Shown here: in pieces, positions 8,349 to 17,579 of the stretch
How positions within the stretch are numbered: position 1 is the first letter of the stretch
How the letters are laid out: each line of letters begins with the position of its first letter
NCBI GenBank assembly: GCA_949949005.1
Contig: CATLHM010000020.1
Location: 1-45,601, forward strand
DNA: 45,601 bases
DNA from: an uncultured Lachnospiraceae bacterium
GTDB taxonomy: Bacteria > Bacillota > Clostridia > Lachnospirales > Lachnospiraceae
Direction of reading: 5' to 3'
Made by a program: the position numbers and the translations under genes
The notes under the pieces: generated by a model
What the model was told of the DNA's origin: nothing
Seen by the model: only the letters and a program-made list of their open reading frames with translations
The model's database searches: none

Positions 8349-8579
8349 TTTTTATCCTCCTGTTTCCTTCTTCGGTCATTTGCTGCCATTCCCCATCCTT
8401 TTTCAAGAAACCTTGCTTATGTTGCCAGGAATGCTGCAAGTTTTCTGTTGTTTTCCATTATATATTTTTTGAAGGCCAATGTCCACAACAAACGCCGCCG
8501 CTCTTTTCAAATGCCCCACTTTTCAAACGCCTCTCAAAATGCTAAAATACAAAAAAACGCCCTGCGAAAGGAAAATCTT

Positions 8580-9731
8580 ATGCTGCAAACACTGCAATAT
8601 GTCCCTGAATATAAAGAAGAACTGATTTATCCCGCCATCTGCAAGTCCCTTGATGCCCTGGGCATTGCCGATGATATGCGTCCCGGCCTGAAAGTGGTGA
8701 TCAAGCCCAACCTAATCATTGCAAAAAAACCGGAGTTTCCGGCCACCACCCACCCTCTGGTGATCAAAGCAGTAGTCCGCTGGCTGCGGGAGCATGGAAT
8801 CAGTGATATCACCCTTGCGGAGAGCTCCGGCGGCTTATACAACGCCGAATATATGAAAAATATTTACCATGTCTGCGGTATGCGGCAGTTGGAGCCGGAT
8901 GTGAGCCTCAATATGGACTTTTCCGCCCAGACCCTAAGCACCAGACCAGGATTTGCCAACCATTCCTTCCATATTATTACGCCGGTGGCAAAGGCCGATT
9001 ATGTAATCAACATCTGTAAGCTGAAAACCCACGCCATGACCGGATACTCCGGCGGGATCAAAAATCTTTTCGGCGTCATCCCCGGACTGGAAAAGCCCCA
9101 AATGCACTACCGCTGGCCGGAGCTTTCGGACTTTTCCCGGATGCTCCTTGAGCTTGCCCAAACAGTCAGTCCCCAGCTCACCATCATCGACGCCATTGAC
9201 GCCATGGAAGGGAACGGCCCCACGGGAGGCACCTCCCATCCTCTCTATATGCTCCTTGCTGCCCGGGATCTTTATACCCAGGATTACTTTGCCGCCGGGC
9301 TGATGAAGCTTAATCCTATGAAAATTGAAATGATCCGGCAAGCGGTGGAATCAGGGCTTGCCAGACCGGATGAAATTGAACTTGTGGGAGACCCGGTGCC
9401 GGAGGGGCTTACCCCCTTTCAGCTCCCGGACACGAAAAATCTGGATTTTACCGATAATCTTCCCGGATTCCTCAAAAAGCCCTTTCTCTTTTTTGCCGGA
9501 CGGCTGCTGAAATCCTATCCCCAGCTCGACCGGGAGAAATGCATAGGCTGCGGGAAATGCGCGGAGAGCTGCCCTGCCCATGTGATCAGAATCGTAGAAA
9601 AGAAAAGCAAAAACGCCTCTTCCCAAAAGCCCGGTAAAAAAGCGGTGTTTGGGAAAAAGGGGTGCATCTCCTGCTTCTGTTGCCAGGAAATGTGCCCCAT
9701 GAAGGCGATTTCTGTGAAGAAGGCGCTTTGA
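8580..9731 (+). CDS. DUF362 protein with two C-terminal 4Fe-4S clusters
   Basis: This 383-aa protein has a DUF362 domain (about 1-300; GLKVVIKPNLI near the start, then VINICKLKTHAMTGYSGGIKN). A ferredoxin-like tail holds two 4Fe-4S motifs, CIGCGKCAESCP and CISCFCCQEMCP, separated by a Lys-rich spacer. The biochemical role of DUF362 proteins is not settled; the clusters imply electron transfer in the cytoplasm. I chose the ATG at 8580 because GAAAGGA precedes it and the domain starts there; the open frame extends upstream to 8295 without similarity and overlaps the divergent SPFH gene. The 231-bp gap to that gene must contain both promoters, but I see no clear boxes. Confidence 0.88.
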   Translation: MLQTLQYVPEYKEELIYPAICKSLDALGIADDMRPGLKVVIKPNLIIAKKPEFPATTHPLVIKAVVRWLREHGISDITLAESSGGLYNAEYMKNIYHVCGMRQLEPDVSLNMDFSAQTLSTRPGFANHSFHIITPVAKADYVINICKLKTHAMTGYSGGIKNLFGVIPGLEKPQMHYRWPELSDFSRMLLELAQTVSPQLTIIDAIDAMEGNGPTGGTSHPLYMLLAARDLYTQDYFAAGLMKLNPMKIEMIRQAVESGLARPDEIELVGDPVPEGLTPFQLPDTKNLDFTDNLPGFLKKPFLFFAGRLLKSYPQLDREKCIGCGKCAESCPAHVIRIVEKKSKNASSQKPGKKAVFGKKGCISCFCCQEMCPMKAISVKKAL

Positions 9732-9813
9732 CAACTGGAATTCTTAGAAGAACCTCTGTCACACTAACTCCCCTCTGCCCGCCAAGGCGGGCAGACAAAT
9801 CAGGATATCCTTA

Positions 9814-12615
9814 TTACCCCCGAATCTCCGTCACCTCATATCCCGCTTCCGCAACGGCCGCCTTAAGCGTCTCATCCTCCACCTGTCCGCTTAAGGTGAG
9901 CTCTGCGCTCTTATCCTCCAGGCTCATGACAACGCTTGCAACGCCGTCGATTCCCTCAAGGGCTTTCTGTACCCTTCCGGTACAGTGACTGCACATCATT
10001 CCTTCAATCATCATTGTTTTCTTCATACTTCTTTCCTCCTGCTTTTCTTCCATTTTTATAGTTTGACTTTCTTCTATGATATGACTCTCTTTAAAGCCTG
10101 CCATGTCTTCACTCTGCTGCTGTTCTTTTCCGCGTTCCTCATATGCCCTATGCTCTTCTGTCATATCGGCCTTAAAATTGCGGAGCCGCAGGGCATTTCC
10201 CACCACAAACAGACTGCTCAGGCTCATGGCCGCCGCCCCGAACATGGGATTTAGCCGGATGCCAAAAGCCGGATAAAGCACTCCTGCTGCCAGGGGGATC
10301 CCGATGGAATTGTAAAAGAACGCCCAAAACAGATTTTCCTTGATGTTCCTGATCACAGCCCGGCTCAAGCGGATGGCGGTGATGGCGTCGGTGAGCCTGC
10401 TTTTCATCAGAATAATATCCGCGCTGTCAATGGCCACATCTGTCCCTGCCCCGATGGCAATCCCCACATCCGCCGCAGCCAGGGCGGGAGCGTCGTTGAT
10501 GCCGTCCCCAATCATAGCTACTTTTCTGCCTTCTTTTTGCAGTCTTCTGATCTCTTTTTCCTTATCCTTTGGCAAAACCTCGGCAACCACCTGATTGATA
10601 TCCAGCTTCTTTTGCACGGCAGCGGCAGTGCGTTTGTTGTCCCCGGTGAGCATCACCACTTCAATGTCCATGGCATGAAGCGCCCGGATTGCCTGAGCAG
10701 AAGTATCCTTGATGGTATCCGCAACCGCAAGAATCCCTGCCAGCGCTTTCCCGGCGGCAAACAAAAGAGGGGTTTTTCCTTCCCCGGAAAGCCTTTCCAC
10801 GGCAGCCTTCTGTTCCCCGGAAAGTACAATGCCGTTTTCCACCATAAAGGTCTGGTTTCCCGCAAGGCACAATTTTCCCTCACAGCTTCCCCTGACCCCC
10901 TTGCCAAACACGGCTTCAAATTCCTCTGCCCCGGGAATCGGGATCCCTCTTGCCTGGGCCTCGCTCACCACCGCTTCCGCAAGAGGGTGCTCACTGGGCT
11001 TTTCAATGGCCGCAGCATAAGAAAGAACCTGGGAAAGGGTAAGCTCTTTGCCATAGGTAAGCACATCCGTCACCCTGGGCTTTCCCTCGGTGATGGTTCC
11101 GGTTTTGTCCAGCACCACCGTGTCCACATCCCTTGCCGTCTGCAGGGCATCCCCCGACTTGATCAGGATGCCATTTTTCGCTCCCACTCCTGTTCCCACC
11201 ATGATGGCCACGGGGGTGGCAAGCCCCAGAGCGCAGGGACAGGAGATCACCAGCACCGCGATAGCGCTGGACATGGCCGCCTCAAATCCGCCCCCTGCAA
11301 GAAGCCATACCAGAAAAGTGATCCCTGCGATTCCCATCACCACAGGCACGAAGATTCCCGCTATCTTATCCGCCAGCCTTGCGATCGGCGCTTTGGAGGA
11401 AGAGGCCTCCTCCACCAGACGGATAATCTGGGACAGGGTGGTATCCTCCCCAACCTTTAGAGCCCGGCAGACCAGACGTCCGGCCTTGTTCATAGTCGCT
11501 GATACCACCGGATCGCCGGACTGTTTTTCCACGGGAATGCTCTCCCCGGTAATAGCCGCTTCGTTGATACTGGATGTCCCCTCCACCACAACGCCGTCCA
11601 CAGGCACAAGGCTTCCCGGCTTGACGATAAACAGATCATCCTTTGCAAGCTGCCAGGTGGGAATCTCCTTCTCCTCTCCGCCCTCCAAAAGCAAAATCGC
11701 CGTTTTGGGGGAAAGATCCATCAGCTTCTCAATGGCCTCGCTGGTCTTACCCTTGGAGCGGGTTTCCATGTACTTTCCTACTGTAATCAGCGCCAAAATC
11801 ATTCCCGCGGATTCAAAATAAAGATCGGAGGCATATCTTGCCACCAAAGTACCATCCCCGTGGCCAAGACCATAGCCGATGCGGTAAATGGCAAAAACAC
11901 CGTAAACCAGTGCCGCTCCGGAGCCGATCGCGATCAGGCTGTCCATATTGGGACTTAGGTGCAGCAGGGTCTTAAACCCGGTCTGGTAATACTTCCGGTT
12001 CACATAAATGATGGGAAGGGTCAGCAGAAACTGGGTAAAAGCAAAAGTCAGGGCGTTTTCATTTCCATGAAACAGCTTCATAAAAAGTCCGGGTACCGGC
12101 AAATGCAGCCACATGAAAAACATATGATGCATGGATACCGTCATGAGCAGCAGCATAAATACTATGGAAACCGTAAGCCTGGTTTTCATTTCCCGGTTGG
12201 CCTTTTTTCCCTTCAGTGCTTCCCGTCCAGCCTGGTCGCGGTTATCTGCCTTTTGCCCTGGAAGGTTACTGTCCCGGGATTGTCCGTCCGCTCTCGCTTC
12301 CGCACCCCCGTGCCCTCTGTTTCCCAGAGCCGGCCCGGAACCCGCGGCCCCGCTTCCGGCTAAAGCAGCCCCATTTCCGGCCAGGATGTCGGCCCCATAG
12401 CCGGCCAGGGCGGCAGCTCCATAGCCGGCCTTTTCTACCGCTTCAATAATCCTGTCGGCGTTGCAAACCGTCTCGTCGTAACCCACCTGCATACTGTTCG
12501 TGAGCAGGTTTACCGTAACCTCCTCCATCCCCGCAAGCTTTCTCACACTCTTTTCCACATGGGAAGAGCAGGCGGAGCAGGTCATGCCTGTAACGGCAAA
12601 TTTTTGTTTTTTCAT
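9814..12615 (-). CDS. copA: Copper-exporting P1B-type ATPase CopA
   Basis: It uses ATP to pump Cu(I) out across the cytoplasmic membrane. Seen: an N-terminal heavy-metal-associated domain with GMTCSACS, a low-complexity Gly/Ala spacer with repeated AGYGA/AGNGA/AGSGA units (about 60-110), paired membrane helices, the TGES actuator loop, the copper-site helix ISCPCALGLATP, phosphorylation DKTGT, HPLAEAV in the nucleotide domain and GDGINDAPAL. Unusually there is a second metal-binding domain at the C-terminus (MIEGMMCSHCTGRV). The ATG at 12615 has GGGAGGT just upstream. A GTG at 12678 overlapping the csoR stop (GTGA) is an alternative start with a weak site. Copper induction is expected via CsoR. 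Confidence 0.95.
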   Translation of the reverse strand: MKKQKFAVTGMTCSACSSHVEKSVRKLAGMEEVTVNLLTNSMQVGYDETVCNADRIIEAVEKAGYGAAALAGYGADILAGNGAALAGSGAAGSGPALGNRGHGGAEARADGQSRDSNLPGQKADNRDQAGREALKGKKANREMKTRLTVSIVFMLLLMTVSMHHMFFMWLHLPVPGLFMKLFHGNENALTFAFTQFLLTLPIIYVNRKYYQTGFKTLLHLSPNMDSLIAIGSGAALVYGVFAIYRIGYGLGHGDGTLVARYASDLYFESAGMILALITVGKYMETRSKGKTSEAIEKLMDLSPKTAILLLEGGEEKEIPTWQLAKDDLFIVKPGSLVPVDGVVVEGTSSINEAAITGESIPVEKQSGDPVVSATMNKAGRLVCRALKVGEDTTLSQIIRLVEEASSSKAPIARLADKIAGIFVPVVMGIAGITFLVWLLAGGGFEAAMSSAIAVLVISCPCALGLATPVAIMVGTGVGAKNGILIKSGDALQTARDVDTVVLDKTGTITEGKPRVTDVLTYGKELTLSQVLSYAAAIEKPSEHPLAEAVVSEAQARGIPIPGAEEFEAVFGKGVRGSCEGKLCLAGNQTFMVENGIVLSGEQKAAVERLSGEGKTPLLFAAGKALAGILAVADTIKDTSAQAIRALHAMDIEVVMLTGDNKRTAAAVQKKLDINQVVAEVLPKDKEKEIRRLQKEGRKVAMIGDGINDAPALAAADVGIAIGAGTDVAIDSADIILMKSRLTDAITAIRLSRAVIRNIKENLFWAFFYNSIGIPLAAGVLYPAFGIRLNPMFGAAAMSLSSLFVVGNALRLRNFKADMTEEHRAYEERGKEQQQSEDMAGFKESHIIEESQTIKMEEKQEERSMKKTMMIEGMMCSHCTGRVQKALEGIDGVASVVMSLEDKSAELTLSGQVEDETLKAAVAEAGYEVTEIRG

Positions 12616-12674
12616 AATGACCTCCCTGCCGCCGTCAGGCGGCTCTCCAATCAGACCGGAATGCTTTTTTTCGC

Positions 12675-13004
12675 TCACTTTAATTTCTTCATCAGCTCAA
12701 CGGCCTCTTCCAGTATCTGATCATTTCCCTTTCGCACCTCCTGCGCCACGCAGGTTTCCATGTGCTCCTGCAAAATAAGATAGCCGAAGCTCTGCAAAGC
12801 GCTCTCCACCGCCGCCACCTGAGTAAGGATGTCGCCGCAATAACGGTTTTCCTCCAGCATCCGGCTGATGCCGCCGAGCTGGCCGATCATGCGGTTCAAA
12901 CGGTTTTGAAGCTGCTTTAACTGCCCCTCGTCTCTGGGGGTATTCTTGGTTCTGCAGCAATTGCATTTGTTTTCGTCCTTTATAGTATCTCCGGTTTGAT
13001 CCAT
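12675..13004 (-). CDS. csoR: Copper-sensing repressor CsoR (DUF156 family)
   Basis: A 109-aa all-helical repressor that leaves DNA when it binds Cu(I). The copper ligands of the family are visible: Cys in RYCGDIL, then His and Cys in EHMETC. The core LNRMIGQLGGISRMLEE is typical. An extra N-terminal CNCC motif precedes the core and may give another metal site. The ATG at 13004 has AGAGAGG 8 nt upstream; ATG 13010 is too close to that site. The gene leads an operon with copA and lies directly behind a promoter carrying two CsoR-type operators, so autoregulation is expected. Confidence 0.93.
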   Translation of the reverse strand: MDQTGDTIKDENKCNCCRTKNTPRDEGQLKQLQNRLNRMIGQLGGISRMLEENRYCGDILTQVAAVESALQSFGYLILQEHMETCVAQEVRKGNDQILEEAVELMKKLK

Positions 13005-13026
13005 ATTCATTACCTCTCTGCGCAAA

Positions 13027-13043
13027 ATACCCTATGGGGGTAT
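13027..13043. promoter_or_regulatory. CsoR-type operator, downstream copy
   Basis: The 17-bp sequence ATACCCTATGGGGGTAT is a near-palindrome matching the known CsoR operator style (TACCC...GGGGTA). It lies in the untranslated leader of csoR, just downstream of the -10 box. It is the inverted counterpart of the copy at 13062-13078. Confidence 0.8.
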
Positions 13044-13056
13044 ATATGATAGATTC

Positions 13057-13085
13057 ATCATATACCCCCATAGGGTATTTGTCAA
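13057..13085 (-). promoter_or_regulatory. Copper-responsive promoter of csoR-copA
   Basis: Reading leftward, -35 TTGACA (13085-13080) and -10 TATGAT (13062-13057) are separated by exactly 17 bp. Transcription should start near 13050, giving a leader of about 45 nt. The upstream CsoR operator fills the spacer, so bound CsoR would block RNA polymerase directly. Confidence 0.85.
13062..13078. promoter_or_regulatory. CsoR-type operator, in the promoter spacer
   Basis: ATACCCCCATAGGGTAT occupies the spacer between -35 and -10. Together with 13027-13043 it forms a larger inverted repeat spanning about 13025-13080, which could also fold as a hairpin. Confidence 0.85.
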
Positions 13086-13089
13086 CCAG

Positions 13090-13121
13090 TTTTGCACATA
13101 TGTCAGCAGACATTTGCAAAA
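13090..13121. other. Imperfect hairpin between csoR promoter and Nudix gene
   Basis: TTTTGCA (13090-13096) pairs with TGCAAAA (13115-13121), with ATGTC/GACAT inside. It lies just after the Nudix stop and could be a weak terminator keeping holA-Nudix transcripts out of csoR. There is no following U-run. Confidence 0.3.
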
Positions 13122-13142
13122 GATCCTCAGTCCGCTCTGCCG

Positions 13143-14225
13143 CTATCCGTAGATTTCCCTGATCCACACCCCTTCAGCCACATAGCCTGGCTCCAGGGCT
13201 TTCCCAATCAGCTCGAATTCCCGGGGATAAATACAGTTTTTCAGGCTGCCCTCCCTGATAAGCGCAAGCACCTTTTCATAATCCATAAAAACCGCTTCCT
13301 CCACTTCCTCCTCCTGAAGAGTAAGGCTCCCCTCCTCCACCGGCTTTTCATAGAGATAGACTGCGCTGATCTCCCGGTTGTGATAGGGCTGTCCCCAAAA
13401 AGTGGAGTCGGCATAGCCCTGATGGAATCCAATCAGCCGCAGCTCCTCCTTCCCGGCCCTGATCCCAAGCTCCTCCTCAAGCTCCCGCAGGGCAGAGCTC
13501 TCAAAATCATCCCCCGCCTGGACATGGCCTGCCGAGGAAATATCATAGCAGCCCGGATAAGTGTCCTTGTCTTTGCTGCGCTTTTGCAAAAGCACATCCA
13601 CGCCGCCATCCTCTCTTTTTCTGACCACCCATATATGAACGGTTCGATGCAAATCTCCGTCCCTGTGTACCATGCTCCGTTCCTTCACATGGCCTGTGGG
13701 CATCCCGTCCTCCCCACACAGGTCAAAAAGCTCCAGCTCACGCCCGTTCAGCACTGCCCGGTACCAGGTGCCGTCCCTGCGGTAACAGAGCTTTAAGGAA
13801 AAGAAGGGAATCTCTCTCCAAAGCAGATCAAAAAACAGCAGGTCACCGTCCCAAAGATTCAGGTTCCCTACCTCTTTCTTGTCCACCCATTCCAGCTTTC
13901 CCTCTCTGCATTCCTTTAATGTGCCCTCATAGCCATCTGCCGTAAAAAGACACATATATTCCGTGGGATAATCCTCCGAACAAAAAGTCACAATTCCCCG
14001 GAAGCGATAAGCGGTGAGTATAAGGCCCGTCTCCTCCTCCACCTCCCGCAGAAGGCATTCCTCCGGGCTCTCTCCTTCCTCAAAATGCCCACCCACACCA
14101 ATCCACTTGTCCCGATTGATATCATTTTTCTTCGATACTCTGTGCAGCATCAGATATTGATCATCCTTTTCAATATAGCACAGGGTGGTTAATCTGCTCT
14201 TTTCGTTCTTTCGTATCGCCATCAT
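13143..14225 (-). CDS. Tandem double-Nudix hydrolase (MutT-like plus IDI/YfcD-like)
   Basis: This 360-aa protein fuses two Nudix domains. The first (about 1-150) has the Nudix box GGHFEEGESPEECLLREVEE and resembles MutT-type nucleoside-diphosphate hydrolases that clean oxidised nucleotides. The second (about 165-355) starts with ELFDLCGEDGMPTGHVKER, typical of the isopentenyl-diphosphate-isomerase/YfcD branch, and carries GHVQAGDDFESSALRELEEE. Both boxes keep the REx2EE core, so both sites may be active; substrates are unknown. The start ATG at 14225 overlaps the holA stop (ATGA); the next ATG (14222) is equally possible behind the same GGAGGA. Coupling to holA suggests a replication or nucleotide-pool role, which is inference. 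Confidence 0.85.
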   Translation of the reverse strand: MMAIRKNEKSRLTTLCYIEKDDQYLMLHRVSKKNDINRDKWIGVGGHFEEGESPEECLLREVEEETGLILTAYRFRGIVTFCSEDYPTEYMCLFTADGYEGTLKECREGKLEWVDKKEVGNLNLWDGDLLFFDLLWREIPFFSLKLCYRRDGTWYRAVLNGRELELFDLCGEDGMPTGHVKERSMVHRDGDLHRTVHIWVVRKREDGGVDVLLQKRSKDKDTYPGCYDISSAGHVQAGDDFESSALRELEEELGIRAGKEELRLIGFHQGYADSTFWGQPYHNREISAVYLYEKPVEEGSLTLQEEEVEEAVFMDYEKVLALIREGSLKNCIYPREFELIGKALEPGYVAEGVWIREIYG

Positions 14226-15211
14226 TTCCATTCCTCCTGGCTGCTGTAGCGCACGATCAATATTTCTACGCCCATGGTCTCGTTCATTTTTCCGGTTTTG
14301 ACCGCTTCCTCCATCTCCACACATGTCTCCAGGGCCTCCCGGATCTCCTCCGTCCTGAAACGGGAAGACTGGGCCACATATTTTCCTGCCACAAAGCCCG
14401 CAAGTCCCACCTTTTCGCCGATGGTCTTATTGGGATAGCCCTTGGCCCGAAGCTCCTTCACCTGAAGGAGCAGATTAAACTGCCTTGCAATCAGAAACAT
14501 GATACGCATGGGCGGCTCCTTTTGCGCCAGCAGTTCATAGTAAAGTTCCAAAGCCTTTTTCTGCTTTTTGTCCGCAATGGCTCCCACCATGTCAAATATA
14601 TGATTGCCCAGCCGCCGGGTACAGACCGCATCGATATCGGCGGCGGTTATTGCCTCTTTGCCCAGACAATAGCAAAAGAGCTTTTCGATTTCCCGGCGGA
14701 TATTCTCCATATCCGTTCCCGTCTTTTCCAAGAAAAATTCCAGAGCCTGTTCGGAAATTTTTTTATTTTCCTTTTTGACCATTCCCAGAATCCAGCGCTT
14801 CAATGTAGTTTCATCCTGAGCGGCAAACTCCACAGCGCATCCCTTGGATTGAACCGTTTTGTAGAGACGGCTTCTCTTATCCACCTCCGTGTCCACAAAC
14901 ACAAAGTAAGCGGTGGGGGCCGGCTCCTTTAAATAATCCGCAAGCACTTCCCCGCCGCTTTTAAAAAAACCACTGTTTTCCAGCAGTATCAGCCTCTTTT
15001 CCGCAAAAAAGGGCAAGGTCTCCGCCTGGTCGATGACCTCCCCGACAGAAATATTTTTCCCTTCATAATAGTGATAATTCATGGTGTCATCACCGATGAT
15101 CGCATCCTTTAGTCTGTCCCGGTACTGTCTGCGCAGATAAGCCTCCTCCCCATATAAAAGGTAGATCTGACCTAAATTGCCTGTTTTGATATCCTGAATT
15201 AAGCGCTGCAT
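14222..15211 (-). CDS. holA: DNA polymerase III delta subunit HolA
   Basis: The clamp-loader delta subunit opens the beta clamp during replication. At 329 aa it has the normal length. The N-terminal AAA-like domain begins LGQIYLLYGEEAYLRR, with a degenerate P-loop as usual for delta; the conserved middle has FVFVDTEVDKRSRLYK and the C-terminal collar domain ends at ILIVRYSSQEEWK. The ATG at 15211 follows AGAGGTG. It is the first gene of a two-gene operon with the double-Nudix gene, and is divergent from the chemotaxis receptor at 15427. Confidence 0.93.
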   Translation of the reverse strand: MQRLIQDIKTGNLGQIYLLYGEEAYLRRQYRDRLKDAIIGDDTMNYHYYEGKNISVGEVIDQAETLPFFAEKRLILLENSGFFKSGGEVLADYLKEPAPTAYFVFVDTEVDKRSRLYKTVQSKGCAVEFAAQDETTLKRWILGMVKKENKKISEQALEFFLEKTGTDMENIRREIEKLFCYCLGKEAITAADIDAVCTRRLGNHIFDMVGAIADKKQKKALELYYELLAQKEPPMRIMFLIARQFNLLLQVKELRAKGYPNKTIGEKVGLAGFVAGKYVAQSSRFRTEEIREALETCVEMEEAVKTGKMNETMGVEILIVRYSSQEEWK

Positions 15212-15315
15212 GGTTCACCTCTTCTTTACTGAATCAATTCCTTTTTATCTTATCATGAAATACTCCCACAGGAAACGTTAAATGTAAAAATACATGCCGG
15301 AAATGTAAAAGGGAG

Positions 15316-15344
15316 TTTAATTTTTTCTTCCAATATGGTACAAT
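15316..15344 (+). promoter_or_regulatory. Possible promoter of the chemotaxis receptor
   Basis: TACAAT (15339-15344) is a good -10; 17 bp upstream is TTTAAT, a weak -35. No flagellar sigma-D boxes are evident. It leaves a leader of about 75 nt before the ATG at 15427. Confidence 0.35.
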
Positions 15345-15426
15345 TTTTGTTAGAAATTCACATTCCAGGCAGAAGGGGAACTGCCTCCAAAGAGAATGTG
15401 GCAGGATAAGAAAGAGAGGAACAAAG

Positions 15427-17430
15427 ATGAGCCAGACAAAAGCAACAAAGCCCGAGACGAGGGGGTCAAGGCGGCGAGGGCTGGGAATCACAGTAAAATT
15501 AGTAGCGGCGGTGGTCATAAGCGCGATCATTGCGGTTTCCGTGCTGCTGGCAGTGGTTTATGACAGAATGTCGGAGACCTTGCTGGTGAAAAGCGAGGAA
15601 ATCCTTCACACCACTACCGAAAAGACCCTCCAGGAAACCAAGGCATGGATGAACCGTACTCTTACCATGCTGGAAACCCAGAGAGACACCATAGAATATG
15701 AAAATATGGATGTTTCCGAAATGGCGGAATACATTAAGCACACAGCCGGCCAGAATGAGGCATATCCTGCAGGGATATATGCGGCTCTGACAGACGGAAC
15801 CCTGTACCACGCCTCCTTTGTACCGGGGCCGGATTATGATCCTTTGGTCAAAGCCTGGTATCTGGACGGACTGAACTCCGAAGACTTCTCATTAGGGGAT
15901 GTGTATATTGACGAGGACAGCCAGTCCTATGTAGTGGGAGCCTCCGGCGTGTTGAAGGATGGAGACGGCAATGTACGGGGCGTTGCGGCAGCGGATGTAT
16001 ACCTGGACTCCATCTCTGAGATTGTCAGCAATATCCAGATTGAAGATACGGGCGGTATTTTCCTGGTGGATACCCTTACGGACACCATTATTGGCCATCG
16101 GGATCCCTCCCTTGTAGGCAGCAAGCTTGGTGAGGCGGATGGCATGTATGCCTATGCAAATGAGCAGATACAGTCAGGAGCTATGGGTATCAGCCTTTAC
16201 AATGATACTTATATCGAGCTGGAAGAGGTGACAGGAAGCCATTGGGTGGCAGTTGCCTATGTGTCCAAGGCAGAGGTATTGGCAGAGCTCTATGACCTGA
16301 CCCGAACCATGACCATCGTGTCCATTATAGCGGTGCTTCTTCTGACTATTCTGGTAATTATTCAGATCCGCAGAATTATCGGCCGGCCGGTTAAGGAGTT
16401 GAGCCAGGTGGCAACCAAGATTGCAGAAGGGGAGCTGGATCAGGAGATTCATTACAAATCCCGGGATGAGCTGGGACTGCTTGCCTACAATTTCAATCAG
16501 GTTACTCTCAGGCTGCGGGACTACATAAAATATATTGATGAGGTTGCAGATACATTAAAGGAAATTGCAAAAGGAAACCTGGCATTTGAGCTTCGCAGCG
16601 ACTATAAGGGAGAGTTTGCGAAGATCAAGGAGTCCCTGGATCAAATTGCAGTGGAGCTCAACCTTGCCATGGGGCAGTTAAGCGCATCTTCCAGGGATGT
16701 TGCCGCCGGGGCTGCCCAGATCTCCGACAGTGCCGTAAACCTTTCCCAAGGCTCTACCGAGCAGGCGGCAGAGGTGGAAGCCCTGGCCGGCCATATCGGG
16801 AAAGTGTCCGAGAGCGTGCAGGAGGTTGCCCAGGGAGCCCAGAAAGCCAGCAACATTTCCACGGAAGTGGGAAAAGGGCTGCTTGAGAGCAACACAAAGA
16901 TGAAGAATATGACCGAAGTGATGCAGAAGATCAGTGAAAAATCCAATGCCATCCACAAAATTGTCAAGACCATTGACGACATTGCATTCCAGACCAATAT
17001 CCTTGCCCTGAACGCGGCGGTGGAAGCTGCCCGGGCTGGAGAGGCCGGAAAAGGCTTCGCCGTGGTAGCCGAGGAGGTGCGGACGCTGGCAGGCAAATCG
17101 GCCAATGCCGCCAAGGAGACCACGGAGCTTTTGGGTGAAACCATGGATTCCATGGAAGCAGGCGTCACCGCCGCGGACGATACGGCCAGATCTATGTTAG
17201 AGTCGGCTAAGATGGCGGAGGAAATGGACAAATTGATCAGTAATATTGCGGCTTATGCAAAGCAGCAGGCTATTGAGGCGGAAGAAATCAGTCATGGAAT
17301 CGACCAGATCGCCGTTGTTGTTCAGAGCAATGTAAGTACCGCAGAGTCCAGCGCCGCTGCCAGCGAAGAGCTTTCCGGCCAGGCGGCTGCACTCAAAGAT
17401 CTGGTTTCCAGATTCCGTTTAAAAGAATAA
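15427..17430 (+). CDS. Methyl-accepting chemotaxis receptor (dCache-HAMP-MA)
   Basis: This 667-aa receptor has the canonical layout: a cytoplasmic Lys/Arg-rich start, TM1 (about 19-42), an extracellular dCache-type sensor (about 45-280, containing [11 protein letters not shown] and [14 protein letters not shown]), TM2 (about 288-312), HAMP (about 313-365), and the cytoplasmic signalling coiled coil with the conserved tip [20 protein letters not shown]. The dCache fold commonly binds small molecules such as amino acids; the ligand here is unknown. AGAGAGG precedes the ATG. It stands alone, with no che or flagellar genes in view, followed by a strong terminator. Confidence 0.93.
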   Translation: MSQTKATKPETRGSRRRGLGITVKLVAAVVISAIIAVSVLLAVVYDRMSETLLVKSEEILHTTTEKTLQETKAWMNRTLTMLETQRDTIEYENMDVSEMAEYIKHTAGQNEAYPAGIYAALTDGTLYHASFVPGPDYDPLVKAWYLDGLNSEDFSLGDVYIDEDSQSYVVGASGVLKDGDGNVRGVAAADVYLDSISEIVSNIQIEDTGGIFLVDTLTDTIIGHRDPSLVGSKLGEADGMYAYANEQIQSGAMGISLYNDTYIELEEVTGSHWVAVAYVSKAEVLAELYDLTRTMTIVSIIAVLLLTILVIIQIRRIIGRPVKELSQVATKIAEGELDQEIHYKSRDELGLLAYNFNQVTLRLRDYIKYIDEVADTLKEIAKGNLAFELRSDYKGEFAKIKESLDQIAVELNLAMGQLSASSRDVAAGAAQISDSAVNLSQGSTEQAAEVEALAGHIGKVSESVQEVAQGAQKASNISTEVGKGLLESNTKMKNMTEVMQKISEKSNAIHKIVKTIDDIAFQTNILALNAAVEAARAGEAGKGFAVVAEEVRTLAGKSANAAKETTELLGETMDSMEAGVTAADDTARSMLESAKMAEEMDKLISNIAAYAKQQAIEAEEISHGIDQIAVVVQSNVSTAESSAAASEELSGQAAALKDLVSRFRLKE

Positions 17431-17481
17431 CCCCAGGACAACAGCGGATACCAGGCTTCGCCAGGCAATCCTTATGTTAAG

Positions 17482-17526
17482 AAAAGACCTCCCGACTGAG
17501 AGAAATCCTTCAGTGGGAGGTCTTTT
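17482..17526. terminator. Strong bidirectional terminator
   Basis: AAAAGACCTCCC (17482-17493) pairs with GGGAGGTCTTTT (17515-17526), extended by ACTGA/TCAGT with one bulged G. U-rich ends exist on both strands. It separates the converging chemotaxis receptor and fucosidase genes. Confidence 0.85.
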
Positions 17527-17579
17527 ATCTGCCAATATTTCCCTCAGTTGAGAGGTCTACAACCGGCTCTACTATATTG

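Noticed and set aside
8295..8579. N-terminal 95-residue extension of the DUF362 frame
   Set aside because: It overlaps the divergent SPFH gene, lacks family similarity, and a better ribosome site precedes the ATG at 8580.
9775..9794. Perfect hairpin CTGCCCGCC/GGCGGGCAG between DUF362 and copA stops
   Set aside because: No U-run on either strand, so it is not called an intrinsic terminator, although its place between converging genes fits one.
10537..11460. Long plus-strand open frames opposite copA
   Set aside because: They lie opposite clear P-type ATPase motifs on the minus strand and have no ribosome sites or family likeness.
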